The translations under genes were made by a program, and so were the position numbers. A stretch of DNA of 64,000 nt from NCBI RefSeq assembly GCF_900177425.1, contig NZ_LT840184.1, forward strand, positions 3,388,263 through 3,452,262, given 5' to 3'. The notes beneath the pieces are model-generated. The model was not told where the DNA came from. It did not search any database and saw only the letters and a program-made list of their open reading frames with translations. Shown here piece after piece: positions 17,453 to 25,553 of this stretch; positions within the stretch are counted from its first letter, which is position 1, and each line of letters begins with the position of its first letter. The DNA comes from Paenibacillus uliginis N3/975. Its GTDB lineage: Bacteria > Bacillota > Bacilli > Paenibacillales > Paenibacillaceae.

Positions 17453-17485
17453 TAGCGCAAAGCTTTAAAAAGAGGAGGTGAAATC

Positions 17486-17713
17486 ATGCCTAAACCGGAT
17501 AACCGCGAAGATAATGTCCATCGTTTGCAGGATGCTGTACAGGATACGATCGAGAATTTTCGCGAAGCCAAGGATTATCTTAACGAGTTTGGTGATGAAA
17601 TTTCCGAATCCGAGAAAGAGCAGATTTTGGAAAAAAATGAACGACGCAAGAAAAGTATTTCCGGATTTCGTGAAGAAATCAAGGATGAAGCGAAACATCA
17701 ACGCGAAAAGTAA
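17486..17713 (+). CDS. tlp: small acid-soluble spore protein Tlp
   Basis: A 75-residue, highly charged, Cys-free protein beginning MPKPDNREDNVHRLQDAVQ, with the ENFREAKDYLNE motif and a Lys/Glu-rich end, characteristic of the Tlp family (named thioredoxin-like but found in the spore core as a SASP). It is made in the forespore in Bacillus. AGAGGAGGTG precedes the ATG. It has its own terminator, so it is a single-gene unit. I could not fix a sigma-G promoter confidently in the preceding sequence. Confidence 0.92.
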   Translation: MPKPDNREDNVHRLQDAVQDTIENFREAKDYLNEFGDEISESEKEQILEKNERRKKSISGFREEIKDEAKHQREK

Positions 17714-17745
17714 TGAATGTCCACTACTTAGTCAATTGAAACAGA

Positions 17746-17775
17746 AAACAGGAAGCTCAATGAGCTTCCTGTTTA
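17746..17775 (+). terminator. terminator of tlp
   Basis: AACAGGAAGCTC-AAT-GAGCTTCCTGTT is a perfect hairpin with a short T tail. Confidence 0.88.
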
Positions 17776-18153
17776 TATTAGGATTTAAATGATACCCCAA
17801 CAATATTCGTCAACTCCGCAAACTTTAAAATCGTGAAAGCTTAGCTACGGCTGAGATTTTATTATAATGGATAATCCTAGAACTCGTCCCATCATATGAA
17901 TTATTTTTCCAAGATTTAGCCCTTAACTGTCAGTACAGCCGATTCCATAAATAATATTAGGATGAAATTGTAAACATATAGACGCCCTTTCATGATGAAA
18001 CTGTGACTAAATAGGTTGCCTTCTAAAATAACACGGGAACTAGATTCGTGTCAAGAATACCCATTTCATTGATTTACCCCTATAATGGGTAATTGTATAA
18101 CGTACAACATTTTCCTATAAAAACGAGACAAATTAGGATAAGGAGATGATTGA
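17776..18153. other. non-coding gap before ldh
   Basis: About 380 bases without a supported gene. The last 100 bases hold the ldh promoter region with a TATAAT hexamer and an inverted repeat. An ACACG...CGTGT pair flanks about 18031-18051. I see nothing else I can name. Confidence 0.6.
18058..18091 (+). promoter_or_regulatory. ldh promoter -10 with flanking inverted repeat
   Basis: TACCCATT (18058-18065) and AATGGGTA (18084-18091) form a perfect inverted repeat, and the second arm overlaps TATAAT (18081-18086). This would place a repressor over the -10 region. No good -35 hexamer is visible, and it does not match the Rex consensus. Confidence 0.45.
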
Positions 18154-19083
18154 ATGAATTCCACAATCTTTCGGCCAAGCCGTGCTGTCATCATCGGGAC
18201 AGGCGCGGTAGGAACGACAACTGCCTACACCCTGCTGCTTCGCAAGCGTGTAGCGGAGATCGTTCTGATTGATATCAATCACGACAAAGCCGTAGGTGAA
18301 GCACTAGATATGAATCACGGACTTCCATTCGTGGGTGGTGTCAAAGTTTGGGCCGGGGACTACTCGGACTGTGAAGGGGCCGATATTATTATCGTAACGG
18401 CTGGTGCTTCGCAAAAACCGGGAGAAACCCGTATCGATCTCTTGAAGAAAAATGCTGCTATTTTTGACGAGATCGTACAAAATATTACAAAGTATAATCA
18501 AGACGGCATATTGCTGATTGCCACCAATCCGGTGGATATATTGTCTTACGTAACACTCAAGGTGAGCGGTTTCCCGGCTAATCGAGTCATCGGTTCCGGC
18601 ACACTGCTCGACAGTGCGCGCTACCGCTATCTTCTCGGCAAGCATAAACATATTGATCCGCGCAGTATTCATGCGCACATTGTTGGGGAACATGGAGATT
18701 CTGAAGTACCTGTCTGGAGTCTCGCTAACGTGGCAGGCATCGGTCTTGAGATCGATGAAGAGGATAAACAAAAGATTTATGACAGTACCAAAAACGCTGC
18801 TTACGAGATCATCAACGCTAAAGGGGCTACGTTCTATGCCATCGCCCTTGCGCTAGACCGAATAGTAACTGCCATAATGCAGAACGAAAGCGCAGTGCTT
18901 AATGTCTCCACTCTGCTCCAGGACTATAACGGTGTATCCGATGTATACCTCGGTGTGCCTTGTGTCGTAGACCGTACCGGTGTACGGGAAATACTCAACC
19001 TTCCTCTTAATGAAGAGGAGACAATCCTGTTCCATAAATCGGCTAACAAGCTGAAGTCTGAGATCGCAAGTCTTTATTCTTAA
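18154..19083 (+). CDS. ldh: L-lactate dehydrogenase
   Basis: A 309-residue NAD-dependent dehydrogenase that interconverts pyruvate and L-lactate. It carries the Rossmann loop GTGAVGTTTAYTL (17-29), Asp of VLIDINHDKA (NAD selectivity), ATNPVDI, IGSGTLLDSARYR with the substrate-binding Arg, and the catalytic His in IVGEHGDSEVPVWS. The active-site loop SQKPGETR has Gln followed by Lys-Pro-Gly-Glu-Thr-Arg, which identifies lactate over malate dehydrogenase. The ATG follows AAGGAGATGA. It has its own terminator and no lactate permease next to it. An inverted repeat over the -10 box suggests local repression, perhaps redox-dependent. Confidence 0.94.
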   Translation: MNSTIFRPSRAVIIGTGAVGTTTAYTLLLRKRVAEIVLIDINHDKAVGEALDMNHGLPFVGGVKVWAGDYSDCEGADIIIVTAGASQKPGETRIDLLKKNAAIFDEIVQNITKYNQDGILLIATNPVDILSYVTLKVSGFPANRVIGSGTLLDSARYRYLLGKHKHIDPRSIHAHIVGEHGDSEVPVWSLANVAGIGLEIDEEDKQKIYDSTKNAAYEIINAKGATFYAIALALDRIVTAIMQNESAVLNVSTLLQDYNGVSDVYLGVPCVVDRTGVREILNLPLNEEETILFHKSANKLKSEIASLYS

Positions 19084-19092
19084 AAGGATAAC

Positions 19093-19137
19093 AAAACGTC
19101 CGGATCTACTCCCTAAAGGAGCTGACCGGACGTTTTT
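19093..19137 (+). terminator. terminator of ldh
   Basis: AAAACGTCCGG pairs with CCGGACGTTTTT around an inner CTCC/GGAG stem. It may also serve the convergent gene on the minus strand. Confidence 0.85.
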
Positions 19138-19158
19138 ATCCGTTTATTTATAAATCCC

Positions 19159-20266
19159 TTATTCCTGTTCGTCGGAAAGATAGGGGATATCCGAGATATA
19201 CTCTTCCTTGTTAAGAAGCCGCTCGGCCACACTCTGGAAAGATTCCGGTTGCAGCAGTTCAATAGGAGAAACACCTTTATCAAACACAAAATGATCCCCT
19301 TCAATTACGACAGCATATCGTCCGTTCAGCTTAGTAATGTGAATAGTTTCTCCGAAATCAGCTAGAAGTCCTTTTACATTAACGTCACCAATTTTAAACT
19401 TCAATTCGATTTCCGGTTTAATTTCCACGATACGACTAGCAGCCTCCGTTACCTCCACCGGATCCCATTTCTCCTGAATATTTCGTTTCTCGCTTGCAGC
19501 CCACAATTCAAGATCTTTGACTTCCTGAAGGCGTTCTTCATCCGTCTCATCGGGCCATTTGGTTTCCACATATGTTTGCACATAACCCATCATTTGATCG
19601 TTAACAATTTCTGGGATAGACTGTTCATAAGTAACAAATTTCAAGAAATCCTCAAAATATCGGGCATGAGAGGATTGGTGAATTTTCAGTTCCCACTCAT
19701 CCATCATTCCTTCTTCGAACATATACGGATACTGTATCGACTTCATATTCCGTGCGCTGATCGCCATTTCAACTTCGCTGATCAGACTTCTTTCATCTGA
19801 AATACGGGCAATCTTCTGCTCAAAATCGCATTTCATAACAAATATGAACGGATCATCGGAATGAGTGGACATTACCGCTTGAGAGATGATTAGCGCTCCG
19901 CCTCGTACTGCGCTTGTATCGAGATAACTGCGGACCAGATCGTCACATGCGTTCTTGAATGACTCTTTGTCATCAGCCCCGCGCAAGCGGGCAAACATAT
20001 TAAAGTTCGGATTACTATCTAACTCGTATCCAGGCTCTACGATAAAACGTCCAATTTTTGTTGGGCGCCTGCTCTGTATTCGGGTTTTTCTCTACTTTCC
20101 TTTTGCTGATCCAGCTATACTCCCCATCCAGAAATCTCTTGATATCACTATCTTCATATTCATAATCATCTAATGTCTGATAGTGCTTGTACGATTTATT
20201 AAGCTGGCCTTCCTTCCCTTCAACCTGAATGACAAAGAAGGATAAATATTGCACACTAAATTTCAT
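19159..20266 (-). pseudogene. DUF3900-family gene interrupted by a frameshift
   Basis: Two open frames are parts of one protein. The N-terminal part (20266 to about 20015) begins MKFSVQYLSFFVIQVEGKEG and the C-terminal part (19998-19159) begins inside the family at FNMFARLRGADDKESF. Between them the downstream frame reads PTKIGRFIVEPGYELDSNPN, which continues the family sequence but is one base out of phase. Removing one C from the run of three (plus-strand GGG at 20063-20065) restores a single frame of about 368 codons. DUF3900 is a Bacillales family of unknown function. The lesion may be real or a sequencing error. Convergent with ldh. Confidence 0.75.
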
Positions 20267-20377
20267 AGTTACTCCTTTAAAATGGCCATAATTTTAATTA
20301 ATAACATTAATTATTTATATAATAAATTAATTTCAACCTACTGTTTCAGTGTCTATAGGACGATAAATTAGATTTCA

Positions 20378-20407
20378 TTGTTTACATAACATTTAATATG
20401 TAACTAA
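20378..20407 (+). repeat. dif-like site 2, overlapping the recombinase stop codon
   Basis: TTGTTTACATAA, six bases (CATTTA), then ATATGTAACTAA. The two arms form an imperfect inverted repeat. The second arm contains the stop codon (20404-20406, minus strand) of the tyrosine recombinase gene. Confidence 0.45.
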
Positions 20408-21321
20408 AATCCAGTCGGAAGCTGAATATCCAATCGAGCGATAGCCTCCTCTTTTTCACGGCTACTCACATGGGTATAAATGGTTGTCGTCTGTATTGAT
20501 GAATGTCCGAGCAGCTCCTGGACGGTTCTCAGATCCGCCCCCTTCCGAAGCAACATGGTTGCAAACGAGTGTCTCAGCTTGTGACTGGAATACGATAATC
20601 TTTGCTGCACGGGTACATCTTCCTGAAAGCGATCAAAGGTTTCAGATGCAATTTGCTGGATGCATCGGATGGACAAACGCCGGCCTTTTTGAGAAGTGAA
20701 CATAGCATCCTCTTTTGCTCGCCACGGCTCCAGCCTCTGGGATATGGCTTGCTCCAAGATTTGACTAACCGATTCAGGGACAGGAAGTGAGCGCCATTTA
20801 CGTCCCTTTCCGAATACGCTCAGCGTACGGTGCTGGGCATTATAATCGGATATATTAAGAGCATGAACCTCACCGATACGTAGCCCCATATAGGCCATAA
20901 GGAGAAAAACAGCAATGTTCCGCGTGCGATATTTGCCTTGTACTGCTTCAAAAAAGCGAATGAGTTCCTGTTCATTTAAATATGAGGGGACTTTGTTCGT
21001 CTCAGTTTTTGATTTTTTCACCCCGGATGCAGGGTTCTGCGCTACCAATTCCAGATCCATTAAGGCTTTAAAAAAACAGTTAACCGCCGCATGTTTGCGG
21101 TTCCGGGTTGTGTCGCTAACTCCGCGTTCGCGGACAGAAGACAAGTACGACATGACATGAAGCTTTTTGACATGATCCAGCGTTTTGCCATTTAACGATT
21201 CCAGAAATTCATAGACATCACTCATATATGATTTCTGCGTATAAACTGTATAACCGGCATCCTTCATCCAGATCAGAAAAGCGTCTAATGGCTCTTCATA
21301 GAAGTCTTTCACATCGGACAT
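20404..21321 (-). CDS. tyrosine recombinase (XerC/D-like integrase)
   Basis: About 305 residues: a SAM-like core-binding domain (about 1-95) and a catalytic domain with the expected residues, Arg in MAYMGLRIGEVHAL, Lys in GKGRKWRSLP, His-x-x-Arg in HKLRHSFAT, His in LGHSS and Tyr in TTIYTHV. The size and absence of an N-terminal arm-binding domain resemble XerC/XerD or small shufflons more than phage integrases. I chose ATG 21321, which has AAGGAGGAG before it. Its stop codon lies inside a dif-like site that recurs three more times in this window, which may be its target. No excisionase or cargo genes are adjacent. Confidence 0.88.
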   Translation of the reverse strand: MSDVKDFYEEPLDAFLIWMKDAGYTVYTQKSYMSDVYEFLESLNGKTLDHVKKLHVMSYLSSVRERGVSDTTRNRKHAAVNCFFKALMDLELVAQNPASGVKKSKTETNKVPSYLNEQELIRFFEAVQGKYRTRNIAVFLLMAYMGLRIGEVHALNISDYNAQHRTLSVFGKGRKWRSLPVPESVSQILEQAISQRLEPWRAKEDAMFTSQKGRRLSIRCIQQIASETFDRFQEDVPVQQRLSYSSHKLRHSFATMLLRKGADLRTVQELLGHSSIQTTTIYTHVSSREKEEAIARLDIQLPTGF

Positions 21322-21412
21322 AGCGCTTCTCCTCCTTGTGCTGAACCTTAATTTTAACACAATTTTTATCTGATAGCGGCAACATCATCTGATCAAAATA
21401 TTGAATGCATAC

Positions 21413-21450
21413 AAAAAAGTCTGCTCTACACAAATGTTAGATTGCAGACT
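21413..21450 (-). terminator. terminator of the gerP operon
   Basis: AGTCTGC pairs with GCAGACT around an 18-base loop and is followed by TTTTTTG on the minus strand. Confidence 0.7.
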
Positions 21451-21509
21451 ATATTACACATGCTTATTTCATTCGACTATTTACATCATATCATTTAGAA
21501 TCTCATTTC

Positions 21510-21893
21510 TCATCGTTTGTTTTGTGGTGAGCTCACCACCTGTTTGATCATTTTAAGCCGGTTTTCTAAATCAATCGTTCGGTTACATCCAACTTGAAAT
21601 GTCGTTCCCTCTGAGATGGATAGAATCTTGATACTGCCTCCCCGAATAACAGAGCCGGTATTATCCGTTGATATAGTTAAATTCTCTGCATCATCTTCCA
21701 TCCATCGAGGTATTTGCCGTTGAAACATAGGATAATCCCCGTATTCAACTTCTTCATCCTTGGATTTGGATGCGTCTATTTGAACATTAATCTTGAATGA
21801 CTTGGACATTATGCTTTCGGACTCACCGCATATAAATATAGAACTGTTCAAAATACTATTAATGTATAAGTTCATGAGTTTCGATGTCCTCAT
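21510..21893 (-). CDS. gerPE: spore germination protein GerPE
   Basis: A 127-residue protein matching the GerPE pattern: an N-terminal INSILNSSIFICGES segment and the closing FQVGCNRTIDLENRLKMIKQV. GerP proteins lie in the inner coat and let germinants and other small molecules pass to the inner membrane receptors. The ATG overlaps the gerPD stop in an ATGA, indicating translational coupling, so I use 21893 instead of the longer open frame. It is the last gene of the operon; no gerPF follows, unlike the six-gene Bacillus operon. Confidence 0.85.
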   Translation of the reverse strand: MRTSKLMNLYINSILNSSIFICGESESIMSKSFKINVQIDASKSKDEEVEYGDYPMFQRQIPRWMEDDAENLTISTDNTGSVIRGGSIKILSISEGTTFQVGCNRTIDLENRLKMIKQVVSSPQNKR

Positions 21894-22099
21894 GAGGTAA
21901 CCTGTTGGTTCGGGGCTAAGGGTTGTTCTTGGTCCTTCTGAGGGACTGGACTTACCATCAAGGAATCCGGAGGTGAATCGTACACAGACGCACAATTTAC
22001 AACCTGAGTATCACCGACCAAAAATACCGACGAACCGCTTATTTCTATGATTTTCACCGCACCCACATACAGTTCCTTATTCACGACGTTCAGTTTCAT
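21890..22099 (-). CDS. gerPD: spore germination protein GerPD
   Basis: This small, 69-residue protein begins with MKLNVVNKELYVGAVKIIEI and contains SSVFLVGDTQVV, the arrangement found in GerPD. Its tail is rich in Pro, Gln and Ser. It overlaps gerPC at its start (the ATG lies inside the last codons of gerPC) and gerPE at its end, typical of a tightly coupled operon. Role as for the other GerP proteins: coat permeability to germinants. Late mother-cell expression is expected from Bacillus. Confidence 0.85.
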   Translation of the reverse strand: MKLNVVNKELYVGAVKIIEISGSSVFLVGDTQVVNCASVYDSPPDSLMVSPVPQKDQEQPLAPNQQVTS

Positions 22100-22697
22100 T
22101 TACATCCCACTTTCCGGAGAAGCTCCGCTCTATGTGTTGCTTTACAGCTATTTCAATATCTCTCTTCATATGTTCAATAACTGTAGTCCGGATATAATCC
22201 TTATTCCTTATCTCCTCTTCATCCGTTTGAATCTTTTCCAAGTAAATGAGAATTCGATCATTAATCTGCCGACGGACATCGTCAATTATCATATGTGTGT
22301 ATGGTGAATCTATTTGTATTTTACGCTCTCTAGCCATAACACGAATCAGTTCGGGAATTTCATCCTGAAGATAACTAAGAACTGGCTGTTCTATACTTCG
22401 TATCATTTCTGACTGATCGGGATTTTTTTGGATCTGTTCCATGGACTGCCCATTGACCGTAATATCTTCTAGATTTTTACCATCATTTGAGTTCATACCT
22501 ATATTTAAAGTACCTTCCAGCTTTTCGATTTTTAGTAGATCAAAATGGTAGTCGACCCGTTCAATGTGAGTTTGGCTTTTGCTCATTAAACCGTCAACAT
22601 CTTTGCGCAGCTGCTGTAATAATTGCTCCATTTGTCCAAGTTTCTCCGATTGAGCCTTCAATTCATGAAATAGCTGTTGAATATAAAAAGGATGCAT
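22077..22697 (-). CDS. gerPC: spore germination protein GerPC
   Basis: A 206-residue protein with an N-terminal coiled coil (about 5-42; QLFHELKAQSEKLGQMEQLLQQLRKDV written in parts), then the conserved IERVDYHFDLLKIEKLEGTL segment and a beta/alpha C-terminal domain, matching GerPC in length and order. GerPC is the structural core of the GerP complex in Bacillus. An AT-rich gap of about 60 bases separates it from gerPB, so a secondary promoter is possible. The start is at ATG 22697 behind GGAGGGGG. Confidence 0.88.
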   Translation of the reverse strand: MHPFYIQQLFHELKAQSEKLGQMEQLLQQLRKDVDGLMSKSQTHIERVDYHFDLLKIEKLEGTLNIGMNSNDGKNLEDITVNGQSMEQIQKNPDQSEMIRSIEQPVLSYLQDEIPELIRVMARERKIQIDSPYTHMIIDDVRRQINDRILIYLEKIQTDEEEIRNKDYIRTTVIEHMKRDIEIAVKQHIERSFSGKWDVNETERRE

Positions 22698-22760
22698 GCA
22701 ACCCCCTCCTACTTCATTCTATGTGGGGGTGATTAGTCAGATTCATCATTCGATGGATCA

Positions 22761-22976
22761 CTACATCAGGACCGGTTCAGGTAACAGAACCACAGGTTCC
22801 TTCTTTTCCTGTTCTAGGTCATTAGAGGCGGCTATGCTCTCTAAACCCGATGTATTATTAACATGTGATAATGCCTTAATGCTGCCTGAGGTGCCAATCT
22901 GCAGCACGGATGAGTTCGTCACTGTCCCGATACGCAGTTGTTGGACCGTTATGCACTGGTAAACAGACAAATTCAT
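22761..22976 (-). CDS. gerPB: spore germination protein GerPB
   Basis: About 71 residues starting MNLSVYQCITVQQLRIGTVT, followed by NSSVLQIGTSGSIKALSHVNNT, which matches GerPB. An acidic/Pro tail ends the protein. The ATG at 22976 is preceded by AAGGGTGTGG; a further 14 open codons upstream overlap the end of gerPA and are not used by the family. It is the second gene in the operon, with the role of coat-located permeability factor. Confidence 0.86.
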   Translation of the reverse strand: MNLSVYQCITVQQLRIGTVTNSSVLQIGTSGSIKALSHVNNTSGLESIAASNDLEQEKKEPVVLLPEPVLM

Positions 22977-22989
22977 GCTTTCCACACCC

Positions 22990-23217
22990 TTAAACGGTAG
23001 ATACCTGATCAACAGCATCCGGATCTAATGTATTTGTACTGCTTGCTTGGTTGTTATTAACGTTTACTCCGAAGGCATCTCCAGGTGAAAAGGAGTTCGC
23101 ACCCGCATGATTTTTGGAGTTACTGCTGAGTATAACCGAAGCTGTGTTTCCCACTAAGACTGTGGAACTGGGGCCAACTGAGAGAATTTTCATATTTCCT
23201 ATTATAGAAACCACCAA
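22990..23217 (-). CDS. gerPA: spore germination protein GerPA (GerPA/GerPF family)
   Basis: A 75-residue protein with the GerPA/PF plan: a short beta start (SIIGNMKILSVGPSSTVLVGN) and a later FSPGDAFGVNVN motif. GerPA and GerPF are paralogues, and its position first in the operon favours GerPA. The start is TTG 23217 (or GTG 23214) behind AAGGAGGAG. The divergent gene on the other side encodes an Hsp20-like protein, so the 105-base gap between them must carry both promoters. Confidence 0.82.
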   Translation of the reverse strand: MVVSIIGNMKILSVGPSSTVLVGNTASVILSSNSKNHAGANSFSPGDAFGVNVNNNQASSTNTLDPDAVDQVSTV

Positions 23218-23322
23218 TCCACTCCTCCTTCAAAATTATAAACCATTCTATGTAGATAAGTGCCTAGGTGTCACTGAATAAGTCAATCACCCATACAATA
23301 GATAAAAACAAGGAGGAAAGCC

Positions 23323-23778
23323 ATGAGCTCAAATCTGACCAACTTAGATTGGCTGAAGGAGGACCCTTTCTTCAAAAAGCACTTTCCATTCAAAACACTT
23401 GAAGAACATCTGAGGGTGGATTCGGACGCGGTGGATCAATATGTTGAAAATGCGATTCGTCACGCAACCTCTAACTCTCCGCAGTTTATGAACAATAACG
23501 GAACCAAGCTTCAATATGAACATATGGATACACATAACCATTTAATTACAAAAGTACGCATTCCTAAGCGCGTTCATCCGGAGAACATTTGGATACAGCT
23601 CAACCGCACTCAACTCAAAATCAATGGGCTGAACGACGACCAGAGTCAAGTTATCACACTGCCAACTCCGATTAATCCGGATCAAAGCAAAGCGACCTTT
23701 AAGCAAGGTTCCCTTCAAGTAAAAATGCCAAAAATATCCACGGGTCGTTTCAAAGATGTCCACATCCGCTTTTTATAA
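23323..23778 (+). CDS. Hsp20/alpha-crystallin-like protein, probably spore-associated
   Basis: A 151-residue protein. The C-terminal 85 residues have the alpha-crystallin beta-strand pattern (HNHLITKVRIPKRVHPENIW, LKINGLNDD, and a late KQGSLQVKMPKI). The N-terminal part is aromatic and acidic. Similar small Hsp20-like proteins in Bacillales (CotM/CotP type) occur in the spore coat, and divergence from gerPA supports a sporulation role, though this is inferred. The ATG follows AAGGAGG. The C-terminal I-x-I/V anchor of chaperone oligomers is not clear, so chaperone activity is uncertain. Confidence 0.75.
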   Translation: MSSNLTNLDWLKEDPFFKKHFPFKTLEEHLRVDSDAVDQYVENAIRHATSNSPQFMNNNGTKLQYEHMDTHNHLITKVRIPKRVHPENIWIQLNRTQLKINGLNDDQSQVITLPTPINPDQSKATFKQGSLQVKMPKISTGRFKDVHIRFL

Positions 23779-23851
23779 CACAAAACTTGAAAAACCACCT
23801 CATTTGAATGCAATTTATCCCCCATCCTCGTCCATAAAAATGCTTTAGATC

Positions 23852-23891
23852 AAAATATGCGTATAATTTATGTTATACGCATATTTTTTTA
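23852..23891 (+). terminator. bidirectional terminator between the Hsp20-like and MFS genes
   Basis: AATATGCGTATAA pairs with TTATACGCATATT and is followed by a T tract; A residues precede it, so it can also serve the minus-strand MFS gene. Confidence 0.85.
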
Positions 23892-23919
23892 AAGAGTAGG
23901 CAAGGTCAAACGTGCATGT

Positions 23920-25389
23920 TTAAATGCGGTGTGACCCTCTTTCTTGATGCTCTTTTAGAAAGCATAGGCAAACAAAAGCAACTAAAGCAAGTACTCCGCT
24001 CACTGCAGTGGAAGTAGAGAATGCTCTTATATAATCCGTTGAACCTGCTTCTAAAAGCGTATGTCTAAGTGAAAAAGAAAACAAAATGCTGATCAAGGCT
24101 ACTCCCAGCGAATTAGCCAAATACATAAATGTCGTAAATAATCCAGAGCCCGTCCCTGCCGATTTAACCGGTACAACACTAAGCACAATATTGGCGAGCG
24201 GCGTCGTAGCCATGCCAAGACCCAGGCCATAAACCAATAAGATCAAGATATTCTGAATATGAAACAAATGTACAGCATCTACATGCAATGACCCAATAAG
24301 TAGAAAATTGCACAAGCCCATGATTAAAGCGCCTGTTTTCAGCACCACACTCCCCCATCTCTTGACCATACGGGACGACAATAATGACGTGAGGAAAAAA
24401 CCGGAGCCCAGTGGCATAAAGACCAGACTGGCCGACTCGATGTTGTAATGGAGGCCTGATTGCAAATAGTAGTTTAATACGAAGAAAAATGTGAACATGC
24501 TGAGGTAAATGGTGATCTCAGTTATTATGCCAACATTGAACGAACCTGATCTGAATATAGACAGATCGATCAATGGAGCGCGATGTGTCTTTCTCTTCTT
24601 TATTTGTACTGCAATAAAAGCAAACAAAATCATAATTGATAACAGTACACATCCCCAGGTCCAAGATGGCCACCCCTGCATTTGACCTACTGTGAGTGGA
24701 TAAATGAGTAGAAATAAGCCCAGCATCAATAGTAAAGTACCTGCCCAGTCAATGCTTTGCATAGCATCTCCACGGGACTCAGGAACAATCGGCAGCCCTA
24801 ACAGTACAAGAAGACCAAAGGGTACATTAAATAGAAAAACAATACGCCAGCCGAGCCCAAGCGGGTTCCAATCCACCAGAAATCCCCCCAGAATTAAACC
24901 CATTGTAAAGCCAATCCCAATGACCGCTCCATAAATAGCAAAGACCAAGCCCTTTTCTCTGGGCAGAAAGCTACTCTGTATAATGGATAGGACTTGCGGC
25001 TGAATCATCGCTGCTGACAAGCCCTGGATAGTACGGATAACAATTAATAATGTAGGATGGGATACCACTCCACCTAATAAACCCATTAACGTAAATCCCA
25101 ACACACCATAGAACAGTATACGTTTTCTGCCATATATGTCTCCAAGCTTTCCTCCCAAGATCAAGGCAACCGCAAGCCCTAAAGAATAACCTGAGAAAAT
25201 GAGCTGCGCTTCAGAAAAACTGGCATGCAGGCTGTTTTGCATAATCGGAAGTGCAACCTGCATCATATAGTTGTTCAAGGAAATCAGGAGGGTTGGAAGC
25301 AGAATAAGAATAAGCGAAAACCAACGGCATGGATCAGCCTGCTGGTTTGTCTTTTGTTTCGTCATGAATGCTGTAGAAATATCATTCAT
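23920..25389 (-). CDS. MFS transporter, DHA2 (EmrB/QacA-like) family, Fur-box regulated
   Basis: A 489-residue transporter with 14 predicted helices, as in DHA2 drug:proton antiporters. Motif A (GGKLGDIYGRKR, about 80-91) and motif C-like GAVIGIGFTMGLILGGFLVD are visible. The ATG follows GGGAGGAAA. A near-perfect Fur box lies 34 bases before the start and the next gene upstream encodes an AraC regulator, so export of a siderophore or other iron-linked metabolite is more likely than general drug efflux. No siderophore synthesis genes are in the window. Confidence 0.88.
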   Translation of the reverse strand: MNDISTAFMTKQKTNQQADPCRWFSLILILLPTLLISLNNYMMQVALPIMQNSLHASFSEAQLIFSGYSLGLAVALILGGKLGDIYGRKRILFYGVLGFTLMGLLGGVVSHPTLLIVIRTIQGLSAAMIQPQVLSIIQSSFLPREKGLVFAIYGAVIGIGFTMGLILGGFLVDWNPLGLGWRIVFLFNVPFGLLVLLGLPIVPESRGDAMQSIDWAGTLLLMLGLFLLIYPLTVGQMQGWPSWTWGCVLLSIMILFAFIAVQIKKRKTHRAPLIDLSIFRSGSFNVGIITEITIYLSMFTFFFVLNYYLQSGLHYNIESASLVFMPLGSGFFLTSLLSSRMVKRWGSVVLKTGALIMGLCNFLLIGSLHVDAVHLFHIQNILILLVYGLGLGMATTPLANIVLSVVPVKSAGTGSGLFTTFMYLANSLGVALISILFSFSLRHTLLEAGSTDYIRAFSTSTAVSGVLALVAFVCLCFLKEHQERGSHRI

Positions 25390-25422
25390 TTTATTTCCTC
25401 CCTTTTAGATCAATATTTCAAC

Positions 25423-25437
25423 TGATAATCATTATCA
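25423..25437 (-). promoter_or_regulatory. Fur box before the MFS gene
   Basis: TGATAATCATTATCA is a perfect palindrome around its centre and matches the 7-1-7 Fur consensus TGATAATNATTATCA at every fixed position. It lies in the promoter region of the minus-strand MFS gene. Confidence 0.85.
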
Positions 25438-25501
25438 TTTATATTGATGGTTTGTTCTACCTGCCAAGGTATTTTCTTTCCCCGTAGAAGGAGCCGGAAC
25501 C

Positions 25502-25536
25502 AAAAAAACTCCAAACATGACCAGCATGCTTGGAGT
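25502..25536 (-). terminator. terminator of the AraC-family gene
   Basis: ACTCCAAACATG pairs with CATGCTTGGAGT with one mismatch. On the minus strand it is followed by seven T. It separates the AraC gene from the MFS gene. Confidence 0.88.
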
Positions 25537-25553
25537 ACTTTATTGCTTTGATT

